Positions 1-12,641 of a DNA stretch of 64,000 bases are shown here, in pieces. Origin of the DNA: Eudorina sp. 2006-703-Eu-15. Lineage: Eukaryota > Chlorophyta > Chlorophyceae > Chlamydomonadales > Volvocaceae. A program made the position numbers and the translations under genes. Below the pieces are notes generated by a model. It saw only the letters and a list, made by a program, of their open reading frames with translations, had not been told where the DNA came from and did no database searches. The first letter of the stretch is position 1, and every line of letters starts with the position of its first letter. The stretch covers positions 248,501 to 312,500 of the forward strand of contig BDSI01000070.1 in the NCBI GenBank assembly GCA_003117195.1. The letters are read 5' to 3'.

Positions 1-161
1 ATCCCCTCGCCCCCACGTGCACAGCCACGCAGCGCTACCGCATCACCACCACCGCCACCTGCAACACACCATGCCGACACCCAATTCGTCCATCTAATCC
101 ACGCCCGCCCGCCCGGCCGTCCGCCCGTCCGGCTTCACCTCTCTTGGTGGACTGCACGCAG

Positions 162-3100
162 GCCGGTCTGGCCCAGGAACCCATCCGGGAGTCCACCCAC
201 ACGGTGGCGCTGTCGGGGCCGGAGAGCATGGCCTCGCTGTCCCTTAGCGGCGGGGCGCTGGGCAGCGACATCGCCAGCGGCAGCCTGGTCATCGAGCACA
301 GCGAGGACGTGGGCACGGCCGCGGCGGTCGGCGCAACGGGCGCGGTCAGGCCGCCCACGCAGGGAGGCGGTCTCGGTCGCGGTGGCGACAGCGATACAGT
401 CAGCAGTGTGTTGTTCACCGACAGCGAGGAGTCGTACAAGGCGGCGTCGGGGAGGCAACGGCCAATGGTCGTGACCCAGATGGGCTCCGAGTCGCTGGAG
501 TATGACGCCGGGATGCTGGGGAGCAGCGGCGGCGGCGCCGGTGGCGGAGTGGGCAGCGCCAGCATTGAGTACGATGTCGGCGCGTCGAACGACGACGCCG
601 GCGGCGCCAGTCTGCTGTCGCGGTACGGGGCCCAGCAGGCCGCGGGTCGGACGGCAGCGGCGGGTCGGTACGACGCCTCAAAGACGCCCTCCATCTCGGG
701 TGGGTGCGGAGGGCCGGCGGCCGGCGGCATCGAGGGGTGTGGCACTTGGGCGTGAGCGTGGCCGTGTCCGGACGCGACGTGCACGGTACAACCTGCCCTT
801 CTGCATGCATCTGGTATTGCAGCCAGCAAAACTTTAAATTGAGAAACAAGGCGATGATACCACGTGTGCTCCCTTGATTCCTCGTGGGAGACGTGCCGGA
901 CACGTGCTCTGGTCGCGCTGCGGCATCCCCCATGCCCCATGTCCCTGCTGTCGCCTTACTTAGATCTTCGCGGGGCTCCCTGTCGTTTGGCCCTTTGCAC
1001 GGCAACCCGCAGGCAGCAGCAGCGCCTCCTCAATCGGCGGCGAAGACTCGGCGTCCGAGGATAACCGTGGCGCGCGCCGCGGCGGCCGCACGGCTGCCGC
1101 GGCTGCGCCGCGGCGCGGCAGCGGCGCCCCCCTTCAACACGACAGCCTCCTGGCAGGCCGCGCCCCGGGCTCGGCGCGGCCCAGCAGGCCGCACAGCATC
1201 AGCGGCCTGACGGCCGAACCGGTCTTCGCCTCGGGCAGCAGCCGCAGCGTCATTTCGCCCAGTATCAGCAGCGGCAGGAGCAATGACGATGGCGGTGGCG
1301 GGGTACGCCTGCTGGATGCATCTGCGCTGGAGTCCGCCAGGGAATCCGGAGAGGTCGTCAGGGAATCGTACGGCATGTACGAGAGCATCGACATCCGCGG
1401 CGGAGCCGCGAGCGTCAGTGGCGACGGTGTTGGCGACGACGCCAGCCGCGGCGGCGGCGGCGGCGGCTCGGCGGTGAACATCTGGCGCATGAGCGACGGC
1501 GACCGGTCGCGGAGCCGCGGCGGGCGACGCGCCGGCGCCAGTGGCGGCGGCGCCTCCTCCCGCCCGTCCTCGTCGTCGGTGTCTTCCGGCAGCAGCTCGT
1601 ACGGCATCGGCGGGGTGCAGCTCCGCGGCATCGAGGACCTGGCGGCGAGCGACGAGTTGACAATGCCCGCAGAGGTGCCCCAGCCGGCGCGGTCCGCCAC
1701 CCCGGACGTTTCCTACAGCGCGGAGGACCTCGACGAGGAAGATGCCTCCTACGGTGACGGTCAAGACGACGGGGACGCCGACGTCTCCACACGGGAAGGG
1801 GAGGCGGCGGCAGCGGCGCGACGGCGGCAGCAGGGCACCGGCGGAGGCCGGAGCGACAGCAGCAGTGAGCGCCGTCGTGAACCGCGCGGCCGGGGTGTTG
1901 GCCGGCAGGAGTCAGGCGGCAGCACCACAGACAGCTCGCTGACGGACTTCAAGCCGCCGCTCAGCGTCTCCCGCCTGTCCGGTGCGACAGCGATGGACAG
2001 CGGCGGCGGCCGTGCGGGCGGCGCCGCCGCCAGCCGCTACGGCCACGGCGGCAGCAGCGGCAGCAGTGAGCGCAGCGCCGCAGCCGCGGCCGCCGGCGGC
2101 CGCCACCGCAGCGAAAGCGTGGTTTCGGAGCCGGTCAGCTCCGTGCAGGACATTTCGTACGACAGCGTCCTGACGGGCGGCGACAGCCGCAGCGATGCCG
2201 GCCGAGAAGGCGGCGCGGGGAAGATGCCCGGGAAGGGCCGTAGCAGCAGCAGCAGCCACACCCGGAGTCGCAGCCGCAGCCGCGACGCCCGCGGAAGCGG
2301 CCGCAGCCACCGGAGCAGCAAAAGCGGTGGGAGCCAGGCTTCAGGGTCGGCGGGCGGTCACGACCTGCTCGCGGGGATGCAGATGCTGCGTGAGGGCAGC
2401 AGTAGCGGCGGCGGCAGTAGCAGGGAGAACATCATGACTTTGGACGAGCTGCTGGTGCGCAGTACGAGCGGGTTCGGTTCGGGACGTGGGGGGGCTGGAT
2501 CCACAGGTCGTCCATTGGGGGTGTCGCAGGGTCGCGTCGGGAACGGCGTCTGCCCTCCTCGTCGCTGTCTACGTCGTCGTCCAGCGGCCTGCGCGGATCT
2601 CGAACGGATTTCCTTTCCCCACCCGATGGTGTGCTTGCCCCCTGCGACGCGGTGTGTTCGCCAACCATCCTGTCACCGTCGCTCAACCAGCTTCCTCCGC
2701 TCCGCGCTCATCCAGTCACACAAGCACGATTCACCCCTGCGCCCCATCCGCACCGACAGGGCTCCCCCGGCTCCCAGCGGCCAGGCCATGACAGCGGCCG
2801 CAGCAGCCAACACAGCGGCGGCGGCGCCGCCGCCGCCGGAGCACCACCGCCCCGCAGCGAGCCCGCGGGCGATTCTTCGTACGACTATGACGACGACTTC
2901 GCGACCGAGTCCGTGGGCACGGAGTCCGTGGCGGGTGCGGCGCGTGTGCTCTCCCGCGCCAACTCCTCGGTGCGGTCGCGCGGTCGGGACGGCGTCGGGC
3001 CGCTACTGAGGCGCATGGGCTCCGCGGGGCAGCAGCGGGAGTTCTCCTTCAGCCACCAGGTCGCCGGCGGCGGCGGTGGTACGCCGCAGCACGTGCTGCC

Positions 3101-5524
3101 CCGGACCATCGCCGAGGGCGCGTCTCTGTCGGGAGAGGACTTCAATGAGGAGTCGCCGGCGGGGGGTAGCAGCGACGGCGGTGGCCGATGGGGCGGTAAG
3201 GCTGGCGACGGCGTAACCCCAGCGGGCGCGGTCACAGTCGCCCGACCGCCGCCGCCGCCGGCGCAGCAGCAGCAGCCGCAGCGGGCGGTTCCCGACCCGC
3301 GGGCGGTGGTGGTGGCGGAGTCGGGCAGCTACAGCTACAGCTCCGTGGAGGAGGAGGACGAGGCGCTGATGGCGGCGGCGGTGCGGTCACCCGGGGAGGA
3401 CGGCGGCGACGGCTGGCGGCGCGGGCGGCTGCGGCTGCAGGGCAGCGGTGAGCTCGAGGCCTTGGGTGGGCCAGTCGGCGGATGGCGGGATGGGTTTGGG
3501 GGAAGGAACATGCAGGGTTGCGTAGAGCGGATGCGATGGGCGGTCCTGCGGCCTGGACAGCCAAAGCGACATGTGGGGGAATCGCTGGGCAAAGCGGGCG
3601 TGAGGCATCCGTGAGGGCTGGCCTTACCACGAGGTTACAGGTTGGGGCGGGTTCATGTCGAGTTCGAAGGTGAGAGGTGGTGGTGGTGGAGGTGGAGGTC
3701 GAGGTGGAGAACTTGAACACCCAAGCCAGACATACACGGGGCCACGCTCCTGCAGGACAGGCACTCGCGGGGGGCCTTTGCCGCCGTAGCCACCACGGCT
3801 GTGGTGCACCAGCAGCCTTCCTCGCTGTCCCCGCTGTCACGGGGCAAGAACCCCTTTCCCACGCCACCCGCACGCCCTCTCCCCGCAGACTCGGAGCACT
3901 CGTCGCCGTCACTCAGCCGGGAGCAGATGGGCCGGAGCCGCCGCGCGGACCCCGCGCACTCCCAGGACGTCGACCCGGGCTCCCCCTCGGGCACCTTCGA
4001 CGCCTCCGCCTCGCACCTGTCCACCAGCGGGGCGCTGGGGGCGGCGCCCGTCGCGCCCGGCTGGGCCACCCTGGCCGCCACGGCGCAGCACCGCGGCGGC
4101 GCTGGCGGCGGCCGGAGGGGCGCCGGCGGCGCCTCCGACCCGAACCAGTTCTCCCGGGACAGCGACCTGTCGGAGGAATTCATACCCTCCTCGCAGGTCG
4201 GGGTTGGGTCCCCGGGCCGCGAGTGTTTTGGGATCTCGGGAACGAAGTGCAGGGTTCCGTTCCGTTCCAGCTGAGTTGCTTCGGGAGGCGGGAGCGGGGA
4301 GGCCGGGCCCGCCCGCCAGCCCGCGCGCCGGGCCTTATCCCCTTATCCCGTGTCCGTGGGGGAGAGGGGTTCCCCTGTGGGCGCCCTATGTGGGGCCCCT
4401 CAACCCGCCGTCCAGACCTTGTGCAGTGCGCCACGGGTGCCCCTCCTCCCGCCGGGTGCATCCCGTCGCCGGCACCATCTGGACCTGACCGCACCCGCTG
4501 CTCCGCCGCCGCGCCGCCGCCACTGCCATCCCCGACCCCACAGATCCTGCAGCGAGGCCTGTCCGAGCAGCCCATCTTCAAGCCCCTCATGCCCAATATA
4601 CCCACCCCGCGGGCCTCCGTGGGCGCCATCGGCGCCGTGCCGGCCTTCACCGCGCGCGGCGTCCCCAGCTTCCAGACCGACCCACGGGTCGGCGCCGTCT
4701 CGCCGCAGTCGTCCCTACCTCACGGCCTGTCCAGCAGCCCGCCGCCCCCCCCGGACCCGCACTACCAGTACCACCCGTCGCCGCCGCCGCCGCCGCCGCC
4801 GCCGCGACCGCCGCCTGAGCCGTTGTCGCCTGCGGTGGCGGCGGCCGCTGCGCCGCCGCCACCGAAGCAGGCCTACGCCGCCACGCAGACGGACGTGTAT
4901 ACGCACGTGGTGGATCTGGATCCTGTTCCGCGACCCGGCACTGTGAAGCTGCGCACCGTCGGGATGCAGGTGGGAGCTCCCGGGGGCCCTATGTGTCTGG
5001 ACGTCTGGAGCGGCAACGCGGGGATGGAGCGGCGGAGCGGGGCTAGCTGAGGGGAGGTCGATAACAGAGAAGGCGGGACTCCCGCCGGTGGTGGACTGGG
5101 TGGGGATCGAGACGTAGTCGTCAGGAGCGTTGGTGGGCTAACCGAGGGTGTGTGACCTTTTTGAGCCTCAGTCAGCAGATCGACGCGGGTTCCGGTCTTC
5201 CGGGGCTGCTTGGGCGGCCGTGGGTGGTGCGTGGTAGGGTTGGTAAGGGCAGTGAAAGCACAGCGATGCAGGTCCCGGGATATCGAATTGATGCACCGGC
5301 ACGGCAGCCGACCGCTGTGCGGCTGTGCGTCATCAGGGCTCTCCGCGCGGTCTTCCGACTGTGCGGACAGCGGCAGACCTCTGCAGCTGTCGGTCTTGTA
5401 GAGGAGGGGTGAACGGGTAATGGATGGCGCGTGGCCCCTGTGCCTGCAGCCACGCCGCCGCGGTGTCCCCCTGTCTCTCTTTGTCCCCTTCTCTGTGTTT
5501 GGAAAAGAAACCCGACCGATCAAC

Positions 5525-5562
<38 letters not shown>

Positions 5563-8500
5563 GGGGCACCCTCAACGAGGCTGCCACCCAGGTGGCCTTC
5601 GACCCGGCTACGGAGCGGCTGCTGGAGGGCGGCTCCGCGGGGCTGCTGCGGGGCGAGGACTTCCCCGGTCCCCTCCCCGGGGCGGAGCTGCCCCCGCACC
5701 TGCGCCGGCAGCTGCATGCGCACCTGCTGCAGCAGCAGCAGATGTACGGGCCCTTCACCAAGCGGGGAGGGGGCGGGCTGCTGCAGGTGGGTGGCTGGGT
5801 GGGTGGCTGGGTGTCAAAGGCATGGAGGGTGCTGGTGGGTGGGTGGGTGATTGGGTGGGTTGGATGACTGGCTGGCGACAGCACGGCAAGGCACAGCAGG
5901 GACGGGGTGGGGCTGGGCGGGGACCAGGACAGCGGGTCGCCTCCACAGACTGCAAACCCCAGGAAGTTGGGGAGGCCAGCGAAAGCCTTGCGGAGCGGGT
6001 GCGCGCTAGGGAAGCGGCTGTGCGTTGCTAGTATACCCAGGGGGGGCTTTGCGATACAACTTGGAATTGCGACGAGCATGGTACTGTGGCCTTGGCAGTG
6101 GATCGAATGGGTGGCGGAAGGCTGTTACATGCCTGATTGGGCATACCGTACGCCTCGTTTGGCCCGCGTCCCCCCTTCACGCTTTTCCTTTTTCACCTCC
6201 GGCCCGGTTCCCTGCTCCGCTGCGGTTCCCTCTTCCCTGGCAGGCTGGTGCCGACTCGCTGCTGCTGGGCGACATGACGCCGCTGAGCGGCATAGGGCCC
6301 GGCTTCGGCATCCTGTCGCTGGCCTTCCACTCCGTCAAGACGGCCGCCCTCCTGGAGCAGCTGGAGCGCAGCCTCTCCAGCGCAGCCTCCGCCGCTGGAA
6401 TATCGCCGCCGCCGGCCTACCCACCGCATGCCGTGCATGGCGCGGCGCCGTACGGCAACTACGCGTACAACCCCTACGGTTGGTGGTCAGGCCAACCGCC
6501 GCCGCCGGGGCCGGCGGCCCCGCCGGCGACGGCGGCGGCGCAACCACAGACTCCCGGCCAGGCGGCCGCGGCCGCGTACGCGGCCGCGGCGGCCGCCGCG
6601 GCGGCGGCGGTCGCGCAGCCGCCGTCGCCGTCCGCGCAGAAGCAGCAGGGCCAGGGGCCAGCCGGCGGCGCGCAGCCGCGCTCCCCGCCTCCCGCCATCG
6701 GCCGTGAGTCCTCCGTCGTCAACTGGCCCACGCTCACCACCGTCACCTCCACCGGCGCCGTGGGCACCGGCGCCTCCCGCCCCACCAGCCCCCTCTCCTT
6801 GACGCCCCCGCCGTCCCGGCTGCGCGCGACATCAAGCTCGGCGGCGCCGATCTCGCCCGTGGCGGCGGCGGAGGCGGCGGAGGCCAGCGCCCGAAGCAGC
6901 GGCGTCGCCATGCAGGAGAGCAGCGGCGTCCTCGCCACTGACGCCATCGCCACTGCCGCGGCGGCGGCGGCGGCAGCTGCCGGCCGTGGCGCGACCACCT
7001 CCTTCCGCAGCCACCGGTCCTCCTCCGGCGTGGTGGGCTCCATAGCGGGCCCCAAGCGCTCGGCGTCGCCGGTGTTCAGCACAACCTACGCAGTCAATGC
7101 CCAGCGCAGCGGCAGCGACGATTACAGCGCGGACTTCGAGGAGGAGGTGGTGGAGGAGGAGAGCGGCGTGGTTGGGGGCGACAGCGGGGAGGTGGAGATG
7201 GAGTCGGGGGTGGAGGACGTGGCGGCGACGACGGCGGGCGGCCTGGACGAGGTGGAGGAGGAAGTGGAGGAGGAGGAAGTGGTGCGTGTCGCGACTCGTG
7301 GGGTGGGCTTGGCCCCGGGTGAAGATATGGGCAACCTGGTGCCCGTGGATGCACGCACTTCCCGCGCCAGGGCCTGCGATCAGGCGGACAAGGGTACCCT
7401 ATCAGGTCAGGTCAGGTCATGTCAACTCAGGCCCAGGGCGGGGAGCGCACCGACACGGTTGAGCGGGCGGGAACGGGGAGCTCTCCCTCTTTCAACATAG
7501 GAGGAGGAGCAGGGCACCCGCCTTGTCCCGACAAGACAGTTCATGCGGCACTGGCCGTTCGCCTGTTTGAATCGGGGCGCCTGGGCTAAGTCAATGGCCA
7601 GGGCATCACCATGGCCCGCGTTCGCCGGCCTCCAAACCCGCTGCCGAGCCCCCCTCGTGCCCGCCGATCCTCTCGCTGCCGTGCGACAGTCGGAGTCATC
7701 CATCCCGGAGGAGGAGGAGGTGGCGGGCGGCAGCGGCAGCGGCGGCCGCAGCGGCAGCATCGAGGACGCCTACACGGAGGAGTTCGAGACGGAGAGCGTG
7801 GCCACGCACTCGCGGTCGCGCACCACGTCCTTCGTGCAGCGCAGCGGCCTGCTGGGCTCCACCAGTCGGGGGAAGGTGCGCAGACCCCTCGAGCGCGCTG
7901 AGTGAGGGCTTCAGTTCTCGGTGGGAAGGTGGAAGGTGGAATCAGGCTGGGTGGTACTGGAGGAGGCCTTGCGAACCTTACCTAACCTTACCTAACCTTA
8001 CCTGAACTCATCTGGCGTCACCTGGCCCCACCTGGCCCCCGCAGCTGAACCCGGCCATTTCGGGCAGCAGCTTCTCCGGCCGCTCCCTGCTGCGGCGCGG
8101 CTCCATCGTGGTGCCCACCCTGGCGCCCATCGCGGGCTCGGAGGGCGTCAGCCGGGAGGACGAGGAGGACGGCTCGCCGCCGCAGGGGTGAGGACCGGAG
8201 GAGGGGTGCTGGCGGTTCGCCGGGTGTGGCGCTGTGGCTGGTCGGGGCAGAGGATGCGGAGGAGGTGCTCCCAAGGGGCGGGTTGCTCCGCATTGTGGCC
8301 TCGCTGGGCGCAGGGTTGAATTGCAAGTTGCCACCAAGTTACCGTATGGCGACAAAGGCAGATGGGGAGGACGGCATCACGCGCGACCCGTTTCACCGGG
8401 CCCTCTCTCTCTCTCTTTCTTTTTTTCTCCCTCTCTCTCCCTCTTTCCCTCTCACACACGGCCGGCTTCACGGCCCCCTACCACTACGCCTGCACCTCCG

Positions 8501-10939
8501 CCCGCAGCTCCCGCATGTTGAGCCGCGTCGGCAGCGTCATCAAGTCCAGCTCGGGTTTCAAACGTACCGCCAGCATCTCTATCACCATGGCAGACGATCC
8601 CATGCTGCCCAACCAGATGGCCCGGATACTGCCCAACACCTTTGGCGCCGGCACTGGCACCAGCGGAGGCCTGCCAGCCCAACACCCGGGCAGGCGACTC
8701 TCCGGCGACGGCGCCGGCCGCGGATCACACCACCACCCGCACCAAGCAGCCGGGCACGAAACCCCGCAGGACGGCGCGGCGGCGGCGGCGGCAGCGGCGG
8801 CGCCGGCGGCGGCGGGACAGCAACAGCAGCAGCCACCCGCGGGCATGTATGTGCCGCCTGGCGCGTATCCACCTTACCCCTACCCGTACCCGCCGTACCC
8901 CTACGGTCCACCGTACGGAATGATGCCGCCATACAATCCCTACGCGCCGTACCCGCAGCCACCGCCGGTCGTGCCCGCGCCGCCGGCGCCCAACCTGGGG
9001 TCTGTGCTGCAGTACCTGCCGCCGCCGATCCCCTTCCCTTTGGCGGCGTACCCGACAGCGCCGGGCGCGGGCGTTGGTCCAACGGCACCGGGAGCGCCTG
9101 TGGCGGCGCCGCAGGCAGCTGCCACCGCGCCTGCACCAACGGGTGCGGCCGACGCAGCAGCCCCAGGTCGGCCCCACAGCGCTCTGTCGGCAGCCGGCCA
9201 GCACCTCCACGGACAACACCACGTGAAGTTTGCGGACGGGCTGCCGCCGGGGGCTCAATTCACCGGCGGCAGGCTTGGTCCAGGTTCCGTGGCCTCCCAG
9301 CCGCCGCCAGGTGGCACGTCAGCTGCCGGCTCCTCGGTTCCGTACCCGGGTGCGGGTGCAGGGGCCAGCAACGGCGCTGCGGCCACAGCGGGCAACGTGT
9401 TACCAGCCGGCATGCCGCCTCCGCAACATGAGCCACATGCGGCCTACTATGGCGGCGGCATGGCGGCTGCTTACCCGCACGGCATCCCTGCGTTCATGGG
9501 CTACGGGGGGTACGGCCCCGGGAGCGCGCCGCTGTACAGCGCGCAGGTGCGAGGGGGCTGGGGCCGGGGTAAGGTGGGTCTGGGCTGGGGACCGACACGA
9601 TAACGTCGCAGGAAGGTCGAGAAGTGGGGAGGGTTCACGGCATGGGGCCTGCACTCTCCAAACATCACAACCCGGGCGGGCCCTGAACTGCAAGCGTGTT
9701 GCCGCTGTGTCCTCATGCGGAGATGCGGTGTGTCAACGTTTGCGCTGCCACTCCTTCGAGCTTCTGGCCGTGATGATATGCTGAATGCTGACCAGCCCGA
9801 TGGCCGCCGCAGCTCCAGCTGTGCGGCTCCTCGACGCGACGGCTGCACTTCCGGATGTGCTTGGCCCTGCACCGGGCAAATGTGACGTCCCTTGCCCTGC
9901 CCTGCGTGTGGCCATTCCCGTGCAGAGCACGTTGCAGCGCTTCGGTGCGGTGCTGGGCAGCGGTGCCTACCCGGGGCTGGACGCCGCCACGGTGCGGACC
10001 ATTCGAGCGGACTTGGTCAAGACGGCGGCGGCGGTATCAAGTGAGACCGGGGTTGCAAAGACCGATGGGGGCTTGGCGGGTGCACTCTGCGCGCCTTTGG
10101 CGGTGCTCAAGGGCATGCATGGAGGGTGCGGTGGATGGCGGGAAGCTGCGCGCTGAGGTGGAAGCTCTACGACGCGCGTCGCACGATGCTGAACCGCACC
10201 CTCCCCGCCGCCAAATACGAAGGCATTGACCCAGGCTCGGCAGCAGGACAGCCGACTGGTACCCCTGTCTGACTTGACATGCCACCAGGCTTACTCTGCA
10301 CGATGCGACATGCCGACCCCACGTGAATTCGCAAGCCCATGAGAACAGCAAGCCGTTTGTTGCTTCCCAGGCACACCAGCGCGCCTCGATGATTCACTCC
10401 CAAGCAGTACCGATGAGACTCGACGGCAGCTTGAATTGTACAGCCATCCGTCGCTGCGCTTTACCGCCTCAACCTGCAATGCTGCCCAAACGCCAACCTC
10501 CAACCAGCCGTCGCTCCGCATGTGAATGCGCATTCTCCACCCACCCTTCTGGCGCCTTTCCCCACCAGGCCAGGTCGGCTACGAGGACATTGTGGCGGAG
10601 CAGGGCGCCACAGACGAGTACCGCGCAAGCCTGGCCCGCGTGCGCGCCCGTCTGGCGACGGCCCGCAGCGCTATGCCCTCGGTGGTGCCGAGCCAGGAAA
10701 AGGTTGTGCTGGTTCGCACTGTCGGCAGCGGAGCAGCGCGAGCGGCCCCAGCGACGGCAGATGGGGAGAGCACCCCGCCTGGGGAGCAGCTGCAACAGCA
10801 ACCCCAACTTGGCGTGGCAGGCAGCCGCATCATGGCTGTGACTACTACCGCGCCTGGATCGTACCGGTACACGACGCTGGAAGAAACACGGCGCCTGATC
10901 GAGGCGACGCGTCCGTATGCCACGGTCGGGGTCAACTGA
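162..10939 (+). CDS. Giant Ser/Gly/acidic low-complexity protein (3' part, partial at 5' end)
   Basis: I do not recognise this gene. The visible exons are 162-699, 1013-2454, 2760-3447, 3730-4196 (acceptor could be 3756), 4544-4969, 5562-5786, 6244-7281, 7690-7875, 8045-8187, 8508-9546, 9926-10040, a poorly resolved one near 10112-10258, and 10569-10939. Phases agree with one continuous product of about 2,274 residues; the start lies upstream of the window. Much of it is Ser/Gly/Ala/Pro tracts (a PPYPYPYPPYPYGPPYG-like Tyr-Pro stretch near 8870-8950, poly-Ala near 6570-6620). Set in these are recurring acidic-aromatic motifs: SLEYD, SIEYD, SYDYDDDF, YSYSSVEEED, DYSADFEEE, AYTEEFETE. A TQTD motif near 4889 fits the dynein light chain LC8 anchor. 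The style resembles basal-body and cilium proteins, but that is inference. A TGTAA signal follows 33 bases after the stop. Confidence 0.75.
5528..5558 (+). repeat. GT dinucleotide microsatellite ending at an exon acceptor
   Basis: About fifteen GT units run directly into the CAG acceptor of the exon at 5562 in the giant gene. Confidence 0.95.
7976..8005 (+). repeat. CCTTACCTAA decamer repeat in an intron of the giant gene
   Basis: Three consecutive copies of CCTTACCTAA-like units, followed by related CACCTGGCCC units, sit just before the acceptor of the exon at 8045. Confidence 0.85.
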
Positions 10940-10971
10940 TGGATTCCGTCTGTAGGCCCCGACATCACCGA

Positions 10972-10976
10972 TGTAA
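10972..10976 (+). terminator. Polyadenylation signal TGTAA of the giant gene
   Basis: TGTAA is the usual poly(A) signal of chlamydomonadalean algae. It lies 33 bases after the stop at 10937-10939, so the transcript should end near 10990. Confidence 0.75.
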
Positions 10977-11810
10977 CACGCCGGCTGGTTTGAAGGCCGC
11001 AACCCTGTGACTGCGCAGTGCACTGGACGCAGACCGTTTCGCGGGTATCATATTGCTGATGCAGCGATTTGGGTCGTGCATGATACCAGACATGAAATGG
11101 ATAGAAACACACATTCATGGGAGAAGGCGGATGCCCGGATGCATGTAGGCAAGGCAGTTCCTGGATGAGTAAGCTGATTCGTGCTACTCTGGCTGAAGGG
11201 AGACCGCCGCCGATGTGACATACGCACAACCGGATCCTGTTCGCTGATCATTTTGAGCAACAAGGACAGCATACATATGTGAGCTAAGCTTGTCTGGAAC
11301 TGTGCGCTGACAGATATGCGACGCAGGTGGTGACGGCGCACGGGCCAGAACGGCAGGCACCTCAACACAGGCATTCAAGACACTGCGTGAAGGGGGTTTC
11401 ATTGTCATAAGTTTCGTTACACGCCTCGCTGCAACACAGATTGCCCCCCTGGAGACAGCCGCATACACCTAACCATCATATCGTACACACCGTCGGTCAC
11501 AGTCGTTTCAAGTGCGATAACGCTGCCCTGATGATGCCACTCAACCCACGTCGGCCCTGGCGCCCCGTCCCCTCCTTGCAAGGACCCAAAGACTCCCCAT
11601 CAGATTGACCACCTGCATGTAGCTGTGGCGCCCGAGTCCTGCTCGACACGACAGTCGCGTACTGTAACCACATGCGCGCGCTCACGTCCATGCAGGTCTC
11701 CAGGGGCGGCCTCTCGGGAAATCGCAGTCCCCTTCCCACGCATCCTCCTGCAACAACCACCTCAAGTATCTAGCGCGATTCACGGCTGCCCGATGAGCTC
11801 CACTGCTACC
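10977..11810. other. Convergent 3' ends: end of giant gene and 3'UTR of the UEV gene
   Basis: I see no coding sequence here. The stretch lies between two convergent genes. The left gene ends at about 10990, and the minus-strand UEV gene has a TGTAA (TTACA on the plus strand) at 11417-11421, which gives it a 3'UTR of about 390 bases. Confidence 0.6.
11417..11421 (-). terminator. Polyadenylation signal TGTAA of the UEV gene
   Basis: TTACA on the plus strand reads TGTAA on the minus strand, about 390 bases downstream of the UEV stop codon. It is the first such signal after the stop. Confidence 0.6.
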
Positions 11811-12248
11811 CTAATTGTAGTTCGTTCCCTCGGGCGGCTGCGGCAGCTTGCGGTTGGTTGGCGATGACATATCCCGTCGAATCTCCGTAAGCAGCTGCTC
11901 CAGCGTGTACTCGCGCCTCCAGTTGCCCAGCATGAGGAACTTGTTGGGGTCTACGCGGCCATCCCGCTGATCGACGCAGGCCAGGTTAATGCGCGACTTG
12001 AACCAAATCTTTGGAGGTTGATCAGGGTAGTTCAAATCGCAGTTAATCTTCAGCGAGTAGATGCGCCCGTCGTGGACTGTGTTGGGCGGGCCAATAATTG
12101 TTCCCGTCCAGTTCCTCATGTGGATGTCGTCTGGGTCTTCCATTCCATACGAGACTGTTCCATCTCCAAAGCCCTTCTCGCCGCGGTCCAGCTCCTCCAG
12201 CAGTCTAAAGGACCGAGGCACGGTGACGGACATCTCGCCTAAGTCCAA
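11811..12248 (-). CDS. Ubiquitin-conjugating enzyme E2 variant (UEV1/Mms2)
   Basis: This is a complete 145-residue E2 variant, the same length as human Mms2. UEV proteins lack the catalytic cysteine and pair with Ubc13 to build Lys63-linked ubiquitin chains for post-replication DNA repair and signalling. Clear family landmarks are VPRSFRLLEELDRGEKG near the N-terminus, DGTVSYGMEDPDDIHMRNWTG in the middle, GPPNTVHDGRIY, YPDQPPKIWF, and NWRREYTLEQLL followed by NRKLPQPPEG at the C-terminus. No catalytic HPN-x-C motif is present, as expected. The reading frame is uninterrupted, whereas every other recognised gene in the window has introns. It is convergent with the giant gene and divergent from the GST gene, with 393 bases between the two start codons. 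Confidence 0.93.
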   Translation of the reverse strand: MDLGEMSVTVPRSFRLLEELDRGEKGFGDGTVSYGMEDPDDIHMRNWTGTIIGPPNTVHDGRIYSLKINCDLNYPDQPPKIWFKSRINLACVDQRDGRVDPNKFLMLGNWRREYTLEQLLTEIRRDMSSPTNRKLPQPPEGTNYN

Positions 12249-12641
12249 CCCCAGCAGCCCACAAGTTCAGGATACTTGTCTTGTAAGGCAATCCTCAAAT
12301 CAGTGACTTAGGGGGTTGCCTGGAAGAAATGACAGGCATTCTTCCACTTCGCAAACACGAAGAGCAGGACAACCGATTCGCTCCCGTGCAATTCGATGTC
12401 CCGTCCCGGTTTCCTGGAAATTGTTGAATTTTAAATACCAATCATTGTGACCTGATCCCCAACGTCAGGTGGCATCGCATTGAGTGTTTGCCAAGCCGGT
12501 GACAGGTGACGGAAATACCCAAAGGCCGCTGGAAAGCCGGAAAAAAGGGTCACGGCTGCGCTGCACGACCATTGATCACACCTACGACGGTGTCCGGAAA
12601 GGGATCACAGAGCGCTCACGCGTTCCGCTCAGGTAAAAGTC
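12249..12641. promoter_or_regulatory. Shared divergent promoter region, UEV / GST
   Basis: This 393-base stretch separates the start codons of two divergent genes, so both 5'UTRs and both promoters must lie within it. It has no convincing open frame of its own. I could not pick out a certain TATA box. Confidence 0.45.

Noticed and set aside
1030..2310. Long Arg/Ala-rich frames on the minus strand
   Set aside because: High-GC shadows of the low-complexity plus-strand exon; the plus frame alone keeps phase with flanking exons.
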